Part shown: positions 1-7,196 of the stretch, one piece after another | How the letters are laid out: each line of letters begins with the position of its first letter | How positions within the stretch are numbered: position 1 is the stretch's first letter | Source of the DNA: Prevotella sp. CAG:891 | Lineage (GTDB): Bacteria; Bacteroidota; Bacteroidia; Bacteroidales; Bacteroidaceae | NCBI GenBank assembly: GCA_000437675.1 | Contig: FR901657.1 | Span: 1 to 39,699, forward strand | Direction: 5' to 3' | DNA length: 39,699 bases | Made by a program: the position numbers and the translations under genes | The notes under the pieces: generated by a model | Told to the model about the DNA's origin: nothing | Databases searched by the model: none | What the model saw: only the letters and a program-made list of their open reading frames with translations

Positions 1-74
1 AGAAAGTAAGGCAGGTAGGCCTGTCTGAAACCCAGAATGCGTCGTTGAGTTTTACCACGCGCTTTTGCGATTGA
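1..74 (+). CDS. 3' part of repeat-borne micro-ORF (copy 1, cut by window edge)
   Basis: This is the last 24 codons of a micro-ORF whose complete version lies at 16858..16989. The frame runs (C)AG AAA GTA AGG CAG to a TGA at 72-74 and ends in FTTRFCD, the same ending as the complete copy. The first base of the window falls inside the CAG codon. No function is recognised. The frame is intact in this copy, unlike the copy at the other end of the window. It may be a short peptide or simply part of a mobile repeat. Confidence 0.35.
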   Translation, partial: KVRQVGLSETQNASLSFTTRFCD

Positions 75-75
75 A
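1..75 (+). repeat. Dispersed repeat, copy 1 (3' end only)
   Basis: It matches 16918-16990 with a few substitutions. Its first 36 bases are identical to the reverse complement of the last 36 bases of the window. Similarity ends just after the TGA, close to the shared tail TTTTGCGAyTGAA. Bases 76-292 hold no gene, only the terminator at 153-212. Confidence 0.85.
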
Positions 76-152
76 CCCCAATCATGTTGCCTATACTTTG
101 TTACGGAAGTAATCAAAGGTATGGAAAGTGAGGCTGGAAGGGATGTTTTTCT

Positions 153-212
153 GCAAAAAAAACTCATTCGCTGCATTGGCTTATTTTTGTAAGGGGTGCG
201 GCGAATGAGTTT
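153..212 (-). terminator. Terminator of the Cthe_2159-type gene
   Basis: Perfect 12-bp arms (AAACTCATTCGC at 160-171, complement at 201-212) are followed on the minus strand by a run of T. It lies 81 bp downstream of the stop codon at 293. Confidence 0.75.
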
Positions 213-292
213 AGGATATTTAAGCGGGGGAGCTGTTGGGCTCGGGAAAATTGTTTCGCGCAGGGGAACAGGGTGTCGAGACCGGGTGTGGA

Positions 293-1516
293 TTAGCTGG
301 GCTGCACGTTGCTGGTTCCCTGTTTGTAGGTGTAGAGGCCGTCGACTGAGATGCCTTTGGCCTTTTGGCCGGTAACGGTCATGTTGATGTTTCCGCCATC
401 GAAGGTGAAGTCGCCCTTTACTTTGATGCCACGGCATTTTGATTCGAGCAGGGCATCGCCGGGTTTGTAGATGCCACCGCTGACGGTCATGCTGATGTCG
501 GGCGAGGTTGTAGCCGTTTTTTGCAACAGAAAGTGCGTGCCGGTGCTGATGCCCTTGGCACCGTTTCCGGCTACATTGGCTTCGATGCGACCTCCGCTGA
601 TGGTGAGCATACTGTCGGTTTTCAGTCCCTTTGTGTCGTCGGAGGTTACGTCGAGATGGAGGGTGCCGCCGTTGATTTGGGCTTGTCCGTTGAGTTCGTC
701 GAGCGGATCTTTGGTAATGCCCACGTCAATGCAGTCGCCCTTCGTGCCTGCAATGTTGACGGTTCCTGCCTCGACAAGCAGATACTGATTGACGTGCATG
801 CCGTCGCCTACGGCCGAGGTTACGTTGAGCGTGCCAAACGAGGGCTTCAGAATGGTGTATTCGTCGGAGGCATAGGCGTGTTTGGTGTTGCCCGTGAGGT
901 TGAGCGTGCCTCCGCCTTTGAGTTCGGCGTGTCCGTTGACAAATAGGCAGGCGTCGTGTGTGCCGTTGGCTCCGTCGGTCAGTGTGGTGGTGGTGCCGGT
1001 GGGCAGTACCACATCAATGCGTTTGCCATTGGCAATGTCGATGGCTGCTCCGGTGGGGTTGGTGAGCGTAAGGCTGTTTAGTTCAACGCGCGCTTTGTAC
1101 TCGCCGTCCATAAAGAAGGAACCGTTGTCGGTGGTTCCGCTGAGTACATAGTTGAGTTCGGTTTGCACGGTAGAGTCGGCTACAATGCTGACATGTCCGG
1201 CTTGTGTGGTGATGCTGAGTCCCGGCAGGTTGTCGATGGGCACTGTTACGGTTGCGCCTTGCGCTGTGTAGTTGATGGTCAGCGTGTTGGGCTGTATAGT
1301 GGTGCGGTCAATAGTGATTTCATTGACATCGGCTACTTTAAAGGTGTGACCTTTCACAACGAAGGCAGTGCCGCCTTCAATGAAATTCATATCGTCTGCC
1401 GTTACGGCTGGAATGAGTGTGGTTATTTGTCCGCACTTCACTTTCATGGTTTGTGCTTGTGCGGTAAAGGAACTTGCTGCGAGCAGGGCAATGGCTGGTA
1501 AGTAGAGGTGTTTCAT
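293..1516 (-). CDS. Carbohydrate-binding domain (Cthe_2159-type) secreted beta-helix protein
   Basis: 407 aa. I chose the start at 1516 (MKHLYLPAIALLAA) because it gives a clean signal peptide ending TAQAQ; the frame is open 42 codons further upstream but that part looks non-coding. The mature protein is rich in short G-x-(I/L)-x-(I/V) strands with repeated motifs such as GDGMHV, KGDCIDVG, SDDTKGLKTD, NGAKGIST and KAKGISVDG. This pattern is typical of the Cthe_2159 family of beta-helix carbohydrate-binding proteins, first described from a cellulose-binding Clostridium protein. In Bacteroidetes such genes are often found near VTC, DUF4956 and sometimes CotH genes, as here. The protein is likely exported; its ligand is unknown. 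A terminator separates it from the gene upstream, so it probably has its own promoter. Confidence 0.8.
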   Translation of the reverse strand: MKHLYLPAIALLAASSFTAQAQTMKVKCGQITTLIPAVTADDMNFIEGGTAFVVKGHTFKVADVNEITIDRTTIQPNTLTINYTAQGATVTVPIDNLPGLSITTQAGHVSIVADSTVQTELNYVLSGTTDNGSFFMDGEYKARVELNSLTLTNPTGAAIDIANGKRIDVVLPTGTTTTLTDGANGTHDACLFVNGHAELKGGGTLNLTGNTKHAYASDEYTILKPSFGTLNVTSAVGDGMHVNQYLLVEAGTVNIAGTKGDCIDVGITKDPLDELNGQAQINGGTLHLDVTSDDTKGLKTDSMLTISGGRIEANVAGNGAKGISTGTHFLLQKTATTSPDISMTVSGGIYKPGDALLESKCRGIKVKGDFTFDGGNINMTVTGQKAKGISVDGLYTYKQGTSNVQPS

Positions 1517-1587
1517 GGGAAAATGCCAGGTTGTTGTTTGTTGGATATGGGCGCAGGCCGCTGTGGCGGTCCGTTGGTGCGTTACGT

Positions 1588-1650
1588 AAAAAAGTGTGCT
1601 GTTGCTCCGCATTGGCTTTTCGGCACTACGACACAACAGCACACTTTTGA
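1588..1650 (-). terminator. Strong hairpin terminator between two secreted-protein genes
   Basis: Perfect 15-bp arms lie at 1590-1604 (AAAAGTGTGCTGTTG) and 1634-1648. On the minus strand the 3' arm runs into six T, so it should end transcription of the gene at 1753..2181. A second hairpin with 11-bp arms (CGGCTTTTGGG at 1668-1678, complement at 1722-1732) lies between it and that gene. Confidence 0.7.
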
Positions 1651-1752
1651 TGTGTATGTTTACGTTTCGGCTTTTGGGGCGGGTAATCCCCCAAAACGAG
1701 GGGGTATTTTATATGTAGATTCCCAAAAGCCGTTAGTATATTATCTCGGTAA

Positions 1753-2181
1753 TTATTTTACCAACACCTTTACACTCTTGTTGTTCACGCGAACTACGTA
1801 AGTGCCTGTGGTTAATTTGCCCGGTTTTACCTGACGGCCGTCTACACTGTAAACAGCTACTTTGGCGTCGGCCGGTGCATTGACTTTGAGTGTACCGTTT
1901 TCAACGGTTACCAAGTCTTTAACGTCGCCGTTCGTTACGCTACCTACCGAGGTGGGATTGGATGAGAAATACATTTTCTGCATATCGGCCAAAGCAATGG
2001 TTTTGGTGCCTTCAGCATTTTGGGCTACAAGGTTGCCTTTGTCGAAGGTAAGTTTCAAACCATCTATTTTCAAACCGGTTGCATTGCCGCTGTTTTCTTG
2101 CAGGATAAGGTAGTTGTAGTTTTGGGCAGAAGCGGTGGTTACGCCCAACAATAGCATGAGTGAAAGGTAAATTCTTTTCAT
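1753..2181 (-). CDS. Small secreted protein with type IX sorting-domain-like C-terminus
   Basis: 142 aa. It has a signal peptide (MKRIYLSLMLLLGVTTASAQ), a short middle part containing LKLTFDKGNLVAQNAEG and MQKMYFSSNP, and a C-terminal 35 residues (VYSVDGRQVKPGKLTTGTYVV..., ending KVLVK) that look like the Por_Secre_tail / type A sorting domain. Known cargo of this type passes the outer membrane through PorT, PorW and partners, and both of those families are encoded in this window. No enzymatic domain is visible. It may be a stand-alone surface anchor or adhesin-like protein. A good promoter lies just upstream, and a terminator separates it from the beta-helix gene downstream. Confidence 0.6.
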   Translation of the reverse strand: MKRIYLSLMLLLGVTTASAQNYNYLILQENSGNATGLKIDGLKLTFDKGNLVAQNAEGTKTIALADMQKMYFSSNPTSVGSVTNGDVKDLVTVENGTLKVNAPADAKVAVYSVDGRQVKPGKLTTGTYVVRVNNKSVKVLVK

Positions 2182-2228
2182 AATGAACAGATTTCGTGGT
2201 TTAACTGTTATACTGTTTTTACTTTGTG

Positions 2229-2256
2229 CAAATATAACAACTTTACGACAAACAAA
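2229..2256 (-). promoter_or_regulatory. Bacteroidetes-type promoter
   Basis: On the minus strand TATATTTG (2229-2236) matches TAnnTTTG, with a TTTG 16 nt upstream (2253-2256). The predicted start is about 43 nt before the ATG at 2181. The region 2257-2392 is AT-rich with no gene. Confidence 0.6.
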
Positions 2257-2392
2257 AGCATTTTCTTCTTTTTTTTATTTCGTTTTCTGCATTTTGTTGA
2301 ATTTATGCATAAAGTGTATATATTTTCTCAGTAAAACTTACGTTTATCTGCCTTTATGTTTTATATATTACCGGATAATCGTGTCGGGAAAG

Positions 2393-3244
2393 TTAGAACT
2401 TGAATTTATATCCTACTGAAATGACATGTAAGTTATCATTGTGTTCGCCGTCGGAGCCGTTTTCAAAGATATAGGCCACATCGAGTCGGTGCTTTTTGGT
2501 GATTTTCCATTCGGTGCCCACCTGTAAGCGCGTTTTTTCGAGGTCCATGCCGTCGGCAAGATTATTGCTGAATTCGTACGACACATAAGGCGAAAGCGGA
2601 CAGTGATTGATGTTGTACTCCACTTGGAAGCGCGAACGCAGATAATGCTTGTCTTTGGCTTTTTTGTCGTTTTTGTCGCAACTGAAATCGGTGAAGTGCT
2701 GTCCGTTAAAGGGGTAAAGGTCGCCGGTCCAGTTGTCGGGGTTCATGTTGCCGGGCAGCGGGTCGCGGTATTTGTCGCGCAGTGTGTAAGCCTTGTTGTA
2801 ATGGGTGTACTGGTAGCGTTCGCGCACCGAGAAGGTGAATCGTCCGGCTTCGGCCTTGCCTGTGATGTCGAAGGTGGCGCGGTGTTTGTTGCGCCAGAAA
2901 GCGTGGTCAACGTTGTAGCCATTGAATATGGGGTTACCCTGTGCGTCGGGCTTTTTCTTGTAGTCGGTTTCAGTTTCGGTAAAGTTGTAGTCGTGAATAA
3001 ACACGTAGCCGATGCCGAACGAAATGTATTTGCAGGGCTTGTAGCCGGCACCGATAGAGGCGGCCCAGCGTACGGGTTGGCTCACTTTGTCTTCGGCGCG
3101 GAATTCAATGCCGCCGTCTATCGAGAATTTTTTGCCCAATGATTTCTGCAAGGTAGCCTCGCTCCAAATGCCGAAGTCGTCGGCTGCGGCGGGCAGTGCT
3201 GCTGTGACCAGTGCGCCCAACAGCAGGGGGAGTTTGATATTCAT
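2393..3244 (-). CDS. DUF2490 family outer-membrane beta-barrel protein
   Basis: 283 aa. The signal peptide (MNIKLPLLLGALVTAALPAAA) is followed by DDFGIWSEATLQKSLGKKFSIDGGIEFR, the usual start of DUF2490 proteins. The rest alternates hydrophobic and polar residues with aromatic strand ends (VRWAASIGAGYK, RFTFSVRERYQY, LSPYVSYEFSNN, LQVGTEWKI) and closes with VISVGYKFKF, an outer-membrane insertion-like C-terminus. Function in the family is unknown; it is probably a porin-like or scaffold barrel. It follows the DUF4956 and VTC genes on the same strand with an 89-bp gap, so co-transcription is likely. Confidence 0.8.
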   Translation of the reverse strand: MNIKLPLLLGALVTAALPAAADDFGIWSEATLQKSLGKKFSIDGGIEFRAEDKVSQPVRWAASIGAGYKPCKYISFGIGYVFIHDYNFTETETDYKKKPDAQGNPIFNGYNVDHAFWRNKHRATFDITGKAEAGRFTFSVRERYQYTHYNKAYTLRDKYRDPLPGNMNPDNWTGDLYPFNGQHFTDFSCDKNDKKAKDKHYLRSRFQVEYNINHCPLSPYVSYEFSNNLADGMDLEKTRLQVGTEWKITKKHRLDVAYIFENGSDGEHNDNLHVISVGYKFKF

Positions 3245-3333
3245 TGTGAAAGGAGAGTAATGATTGAATAAAGCGTATGTCTACGCTATGAATTTTCCGC
3301 AGTGCGGTTTGTGTTGACAAGCAGAATGGCTGC

Positions 3334-4002
3334 TTAATCCTGCGGTATTTTCAGCTGACGGTCTACCGACTTGATGTGGTTTTCGGAGTCGATATAGTAA
3401 ACGCGCAGCATGGTCATGTCGGTCAGGAAGTCGACAGCTCCCACTTCGATATGGGTGATTTTGAGTCCTAAACGCGCTTCAAGGTCGGCTTTGAGTTCGT
3501 CGTAGCGTTCGGGTTTAATCAGGTCAATGTTGTCGTATTTCACATATTTGCAGCCTTCGTTCGAAGTGAGGAAGCGTTCGCACAGCCACACGCAAATCAG
3601 GAACATGGAGTTGATGAGCAGCTGTTCGAGCAGACTGACGGTGTCGCACTTGCCGTTGATAACACTCAGCGCTACGAGAAAGAACAGGTAAGTCATTTCG
3701 CGAATAGGCACACTTTCGGTGCGGTAACGGATGATGCCGAAGATGGCAAAAAGTCCGAGGGCGGCACCGATGCCCATGTCGTGGGCGTCGCGAAGGAGCA
3801 GGGCAATGAGCATGAACACGCTGACGCTGAGCAGTACAAACGTGAAATAGTAGTCGCGGCGACGGCCTTTCGGATAGTAAAAGAAATGTACTATCAGCCA
3901 AACGACGATGCTGTTGATGAACAAACCGGTGAGCAGTTGAAATGCGGCCGGTGACAAACTTAAATTGGCCGGTGAAAAGAGTTGTGAAACGAAATCACTC
4001 AT
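3334..4002 (-). CDS. DUF4956 membrane protein
   Basis: 222 aa. Hydrophobic segments lie at about residues 21-43, 52-70, 77-91, 104-116 and 127-141. Between the third and fourth is the family signature, LGLFAIFGIIRYRTESVPIR (about 82-101), followed by EMTYLF. The last 70 residues form a soluble domain with LEARLGLKITHIEVGAVDFL and TMLRVYYID. DUF4956 proteins are usually encoded beside VTC-domain proteins, as here; the biochemical role is not established. A membrane partner that anchors or translocates the product of the VTC enzyme is a reasonable inference. The gap to the VTC gene is 165 bp. Confidence 0.85.
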   Translation of the reverse strand: MSDFVSQLFSPANLSLSPAAFQLLTGLFINSIVVWLIVHFFYYPKGRRRDYYFTFVLLSVSVFMLIALLLRDAHDMGIGAALGLFAIFGIIRYRTESVPIREMTYLFFLVALSVINGKCDTVSLLEQLLINSMFLICVWLCERFLTSNEGCKYVKYDNIDLIKPERYDELKADLEARLGLKITHIEVGAVDFLTDMTMLRVYYIDSENHIKSVDRQLKIPQD

Positions 4003-4167
4003 TTTGTTTTTCGATAATTATAAGTATCTGACAGAACAGACTGCTCGCACGGCTCTGGGCTGAACGTGAGCAGGCGTTAACTGTTTGATGAACAGATTTT
4101 TCAGTAAGTAAATGGAATAAGTGTTGGCTTTGCTGCCGTAAGGCATTGTGTAGTTGAGTGCGTAAGG

Positions 4168-4941
4168 TCAGCACAAAGCCACTTTGTGTATGCTGATTAA
4201 GCGTTTTTTGAAACGATTTACGCGCAAATTGGGCGTGGTAACAGTGGCACCTACGCAGTATTTGCTGAATCCGGCCGGCTTGATGCGCAGTTTGCGCAAA
4301 ATGGGCAGAATGGGCGAAGCTGCGTGTCCTTCGCGCTTAAGTTCAATAATGACAATATTTTCCATCAACTGTTCGGCATGAGTTTCGCAGTTAATGAAGC
4401 GTATGTCGAAATCAATCGTAAGTCTTTCGGTTTTATTGCGGTTAACCAGCGTAATGCGTTCGAAACGGTTGCTTACGGTGGGTGCAATATTGTCGAGGCT
4501 CAGCCCAAGGTGTTGCTGCAGGAAGTCGTTTCCTACGTGGTTGTTGACCACGGCTTCGACCGAAGGCACCTGTACGCGTTGTTTCCGTGTTTTTCCATGA
4601 TTGTCTTTCGTTTTTATTTCGAGAAAGGAACATTGCGAACATACGTAAGTCCGCACCCTTATTTTAACTCTGGGCCTATGACCGGCTTGATGCGTGTGAT
4701 AGAACGTGTAGTTGGCATCGTCCCAGTAAGTAGTGGCATAAGGGCTGATACGTGTACCTTCGTGTTCTTGGATGAAGTAACTGTTGCGTGTGAGTTCGAG
4801 CAAACGCATGAGTGTGGGCAAATTGGTCAGATACTTACAGTCTGTGCGCTTCATGAGCCTGACTGCCGACATTTCTGCCAGCGTAATGGGAGGCAAAACG
4901 CTAACCAATTCTTCTATTTCGTGTCTTTGCTGCGGTGTCAT
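4168..4941 (-). CDS. VTC domain protein (polyphosphate polymerase-like)
   Basis: 257 aa, a stand-alone VTC domain with no SPX domain. The tunnel-lining charged motifs of the family are visible: KRTDCKY (31-37), RPRVKIRVRTY (89-99), FLEIKTKDNHGKTRKQR (106-122), SNRFERITL (157-165), LTIDFDIRF (174-182), IVIIELKREG (196-205) and PAGFSKYC (222-229). In yeast Vtc4 this fold makes polyphosphate from ATP; in bacteria the activity is mostly inferred. It is the first gene of a minus-strand run with DUF4956 and DUF2490, under a well-formed promoter about 65 bp upstream. It lacks a signal peptide and should act in the cytoplasm, probably at the DUF4956 protein. Confidence 0.85.
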   Translation of the reverse strand: MTPQQRHEIEELVSVLPPITLAEMSAVRLMKRTDCKYLTNLPTLMRLLELTRNSYFIQEHEGTRISPYATTYWDDANYTFYHTHQAGHRPRVKIRVRTYVCSQCSFLEIKTKDNHGKTRKQRVQVPSVEAVVNNHVGNDFLQQHLGLSLDNIAPTVSNRFERITLVNRNKTERLTIDFDIRFINCETHAEQLMENIVIIELKREGHAASPILPILRKLRIKPAGFSKYCVGATVTTPNLRVNRFKKRLISIHKVALC

Positions 4942-5005
4942 GAATATAAAGGTTACAAGGCCTTTTTCTCATTTTAGTAAGGAAAAATGTAGCCTACTTG
5001 GCGCA

Positions 5006-5037
5006 CAAAGGTAGCGGTTATATATTGCTTTGCCAAA
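5006..5037 (-). promoter_or_regulatory. Promoter of the VTC-DUF4956-DUF2490 run
   Basis: On the minus strand TTTG (5034-5037), a 20-nt spacer and TACCTTTG (5006-5013) match the Bacteroidetes consensus fully. The predicted leader is about 60 nt. Confidence 0.75.
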
Positions 5038-5086
5038 AAAATTGCAACAATTTTGTAACAATTAGCCCGAAAGACGGTATATTGGG

Positions 5087-5139
5087 CTAAAAAAAACTCC
5101 ATGCATGTCCTTCAAAACAAGGAGTGACGCATGGAGTTT
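5087..5139 (-). terminator. Terminator of the EamA transporter gene
   Basis: Perfect 11-bp arms AAACTCCATGC (5094-5104) and complement (5129-5139) are followed on the minus strand by eight T. A second small inverted repeat (TAGCCC/GGGCTA) lies at 5063-5089. Confidence 0.75.
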
Positions 5140-5163
5140 GTGAGTGCGTACGATGCAACCAGA

Positions 5164-6111
5164 CTATCGCCAGTGTGTACGCTTTAAGATGATGCGGCCG
5201 CGACGCACAATTTTGCTTTGCGAAAGGGCACGGCGTATCTGGGCATCGAGAATGATGAGCATAACGGATACCAGAATGAAACCTACACCCCATATCAAGC
5301 GCGCAGTGAGGGGTTCGCCAAATACAAAGTAACCGATGAGTACGGCGGTAACGGGTTCGAGCGCACCCATGATGGCTGTCGGGGTCGATCCGATGTAACG
5401 GATGGCCATAGCCATGGTTACCAGCGAAATAACGGTGGGAACAATGCCCAACAGTACGGCATAGAACCATTCGCGACCGGTTGAAAGCAACTGAAGCGAA
5501 CCGGTAGAGGTAAGCGTGGCATAAAGCACGATGCAGCACAAACAGCTGAGCATGACGTAGAAGGTGAGCTTAACGCTCGACATGACTATACCGCTGCGGT
5601 TCACGACAATGATGTAAAGGGCATAGGCCAGGGCCGAAAGCATGATAATGGCAATGCCCGAAGGCGTGATGGGGTTGCTGCCGTTGCCCTCGTAAAGCAG
5701 GCCAATGCCACTCATGGTTAAGCCGATGGCCAATAACGAGGGAAGCATGAGGCGCTCCTTAAAGAATATGGCCATCAGTACGGCCACAAACACAGGATAG
5801 GCAAACACAAGGGTTGCGGCCAAACCGGCACCCATGTGGTGAAAACTTAAAAAGAAGGTGAGCGACGATACGGCAAATATACAGCCAAGAAGTGCCAGCA
5901 CAGCTGCTTCGTGACGGGTAATTGAAAAGTCGGTTTTCTTGATCAGCATGATGCAACCCAAAATGAGGCTGCCTATCAGAAAACGGTAGAACAGCACGGT
6001 GTTCGAATTGATGCCGTCCTGATAAAGATTGATGGCACAAAGTGGATTCATGGCGTAACTTATGGCCGAGATACAGCCGAAAATGCCGCCTTTTACTTGG
6101 TTAGATAGCAT
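5164..6111 (-). CDS. EamA/DMT-family inner-membrane transporter
   Basis: 315 aa with about ten hydrophobic segments arranged as two tandem EamA repeats (about residues 6-140 and 150-290). The helix ends GAGLAATLVFAYPVFVAVL and STPTAIMGALEPVTAVLIGY are the usual mid-repeat signatures of this drug/metabolite transporter superfamily. The C-terminal tail is basic (RRALSQSKIVRRGR). The substrate cannot be told from sequence; relatives export amino acids, nucleosides or drugs. It is a single gene with its own downstream terminator and a weak TAACTTCG promoter-like box upstream. Confidence 0.85.
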   Translation of the reverse strand: MLSNQVKGGIFGCISAISYAMNPLCAINLYQDGINSNTVLFYRFLIGSLILGCIMLIKKTDFSITRHEAAVLALLGCIFAVSSLTFFLSFHHMGAGLAATLVFAYPVFVAVLMAIFFKERLMLPSLLAIGLTMSGIGLLYEGNGSNPITPSGIAIIMLSALAYALYIIVVNRSGIVMSSVKLTFYVMLSCLCCIVLYATLTSTGSLQLLSTGREWFYAVLLGIVPTVISLVTMAMAIRYIGSTPTAIMGALEPVTAVLIGYFVFGEPLTARLIWGVGFILVSVMLIILDAQIRRALSQSKIVRRGRIILKRTHWR

Positions 6112-6311
6112 GATGTCTGTTTGTTATAGTGTTTCGGAGCGCGAAGTTACATTGATTCCGGGAATTAAGGGGCATAACGCAGTCTTAAAATTGCATTTTG
6201 TTAGTTTGAATCTCGTTTTCAAGAGCTATGCTGAGATACTGCCCGATTCCGCGAAGCAAATGCGGCACAATCACGCAATTCAAATGTGAAAAAGAACACC
6301 TGCTTAACTGA

Positions 6312-6406
6312 TAGTTTTCCACACCTCCGAATGTGCATTCAGCCCTTTGTTTACGGGCATTTCTTTGCATTTTCCACACGCACAAAAAAATGAAATAGGG
6401 ATATAC
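6312..6406 (-). repeat. Dispersed repeat, copy 5 (upstream half only)
   Basis: On the minus strand it aligns with 16671-16757: TATATCCCnATTTCATTTTTTT, then GTGTGGAAAATG, then AAAGGGCTGAATGC, then GGTGTGGAAAACT. The promoter, hairpin and micro-ORF part is absent. Confidence 0.75.
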
Positions 6407-6465
6407 TTTTTCAGTCCGTTTGACGTGCTTTCTGTTCGGGCCAAACCGAAAAAAGGCTACCAAAC

Positions 6466-6515
6466 CGAAAAAAGGCTACTGTCCTATCTGACAATCAGGT
6501 AGGGCGGTAGCCTTT
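6466..6515 (-). terminator. Terminator of the pabB-pabC unit
   Basis: AAAGGCTAC (6471-6479) pairs with GTAGCCTTT (6507-6515), with inner pairing of CCTATCTG and CAGGTAGG. On the minus strand it is followed by six T. A second 19-bp copy of the distal arm and T-run lies directly beyond, at 6441-6459. Confidence 0.75.
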
Positions 6516-6605
6516 AAATATGCTGGCAACAGCCGCGCCGTATGTAGCGTAAAAACCTGTAATCCCCTAACGTAAACCCTACGTAGCGAGTGCGAGAGCA
6601 GGGCG

Positions 6606-7196
6606 TTACACAATTTGGGAGCAGGGAATGCGTATTTGTCCAAAGTCAATCATGGCGTTGAACAGCGCAGCTTCCGAAAAGTTTTTCAAATCATCGGGGC
6701 AGATGTCCGCTTCGTGCAGTATGCCGCGTTCAAGCAGGTGGCGCCGCATGGTGCCGGCCAGCAGTGGGGTGCGCGGCGTGAACCATGTGCGTCCATCGGT
6801 AAAAGCTACGTTCGTGTATGACGCATCGGTAATCAGTCCTTTGCGCACAATGAGCACCTCATCGCATTCCGCACGCAATTCGCGGAGCGCGGTAAGCCGC
6901 GAGCGGTCAGTGTACTTGAACGAATAGTCGATGTTGTCATCTGTAACCATTCGCAGCGAACCGATGGGGTGAAGCGCATAAGGATGGTACTCCACAGCCG
7001 TTTGTCCCGACGCATTGTAGAGCACCCGCGCTTTCAGCAGTCCCTCGTGCGGCCGGTCGGTTAGCAAATCGGCAATTTGCGGTGCATGCAGTTGTGGTGC
7101 AAAGTGAGCCAAAGTTCGTTCCAAGCGGTCCTGATGCAGCAGCAGGTTACCGATTTCTCCGTTGGTTATACGGATGGTTTCAACGAATGGGAACAT
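6606..7196 (-). CDS. pabC: Aminotransferase class IV, 4-amino-4-deoxychorismate lyase
   Basis: 196 aa, PLP-dependent fold-type IV enzyme. It should split 4-amino-4-deoxychorismate into pyruvate and 4-aminobenzoate for folate. The probable PLP lysine is K94 in SFKYTDR. The segments DEVLIVRKGLITDASYTN (112-129) and PRTPLLAGTMRRHLLERG (141-158) are the typical cofactor-phosphate and substrate-loop regions. It is shorter than E. coli PabC (about 270 aa) but this size is common in Bacteroidetes. Its start codon overlaps the end of pabB by 17 nt, so the two are translationally coupled. A branched-chain or D-amino-acid aminotransferase is less likely given this neighbour. Confidence 0.85.
   Translation of the reverse strand: MFPFVETIRITNGEIGNLLLHQDRLERTLAHFAPQLHAPQIADLLTDRPHEGLLKARVLYNASGQTAVEYHPYALHPIGSLRMVTDDNIDYSFKYTDRSRLTALRELRAECDEVLIVRKGLITDASYTNVAFTDGRTWFTPRTPLLAGTMRRHLLERGILHEADICPDDLKNFSEAALFNAMIDFGQIRIPCSQIV

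Larger units (their letters stand above)
6112..6605. other. Gene-free stretch with a partial dispersed repeat and a terminator
   Basis: It holds an upstream-half copy of the dispersed repeat (6312-6406, minus) and a terminator with a tandem 19-bp duplication (6441-6515). No convincing gene was seen; a 92-codon minus frame across 6185-6463 is probably a repeat artefact. Confidence 0.6.

Noticed and set aside
6185..6463. 92-codon minus-strand frame over repeat copy 5
   Set aside because: The similarity to the copy 2 region is at nucleotide level and the frame has an in-frame stop in copy 2, so coding is not supported.
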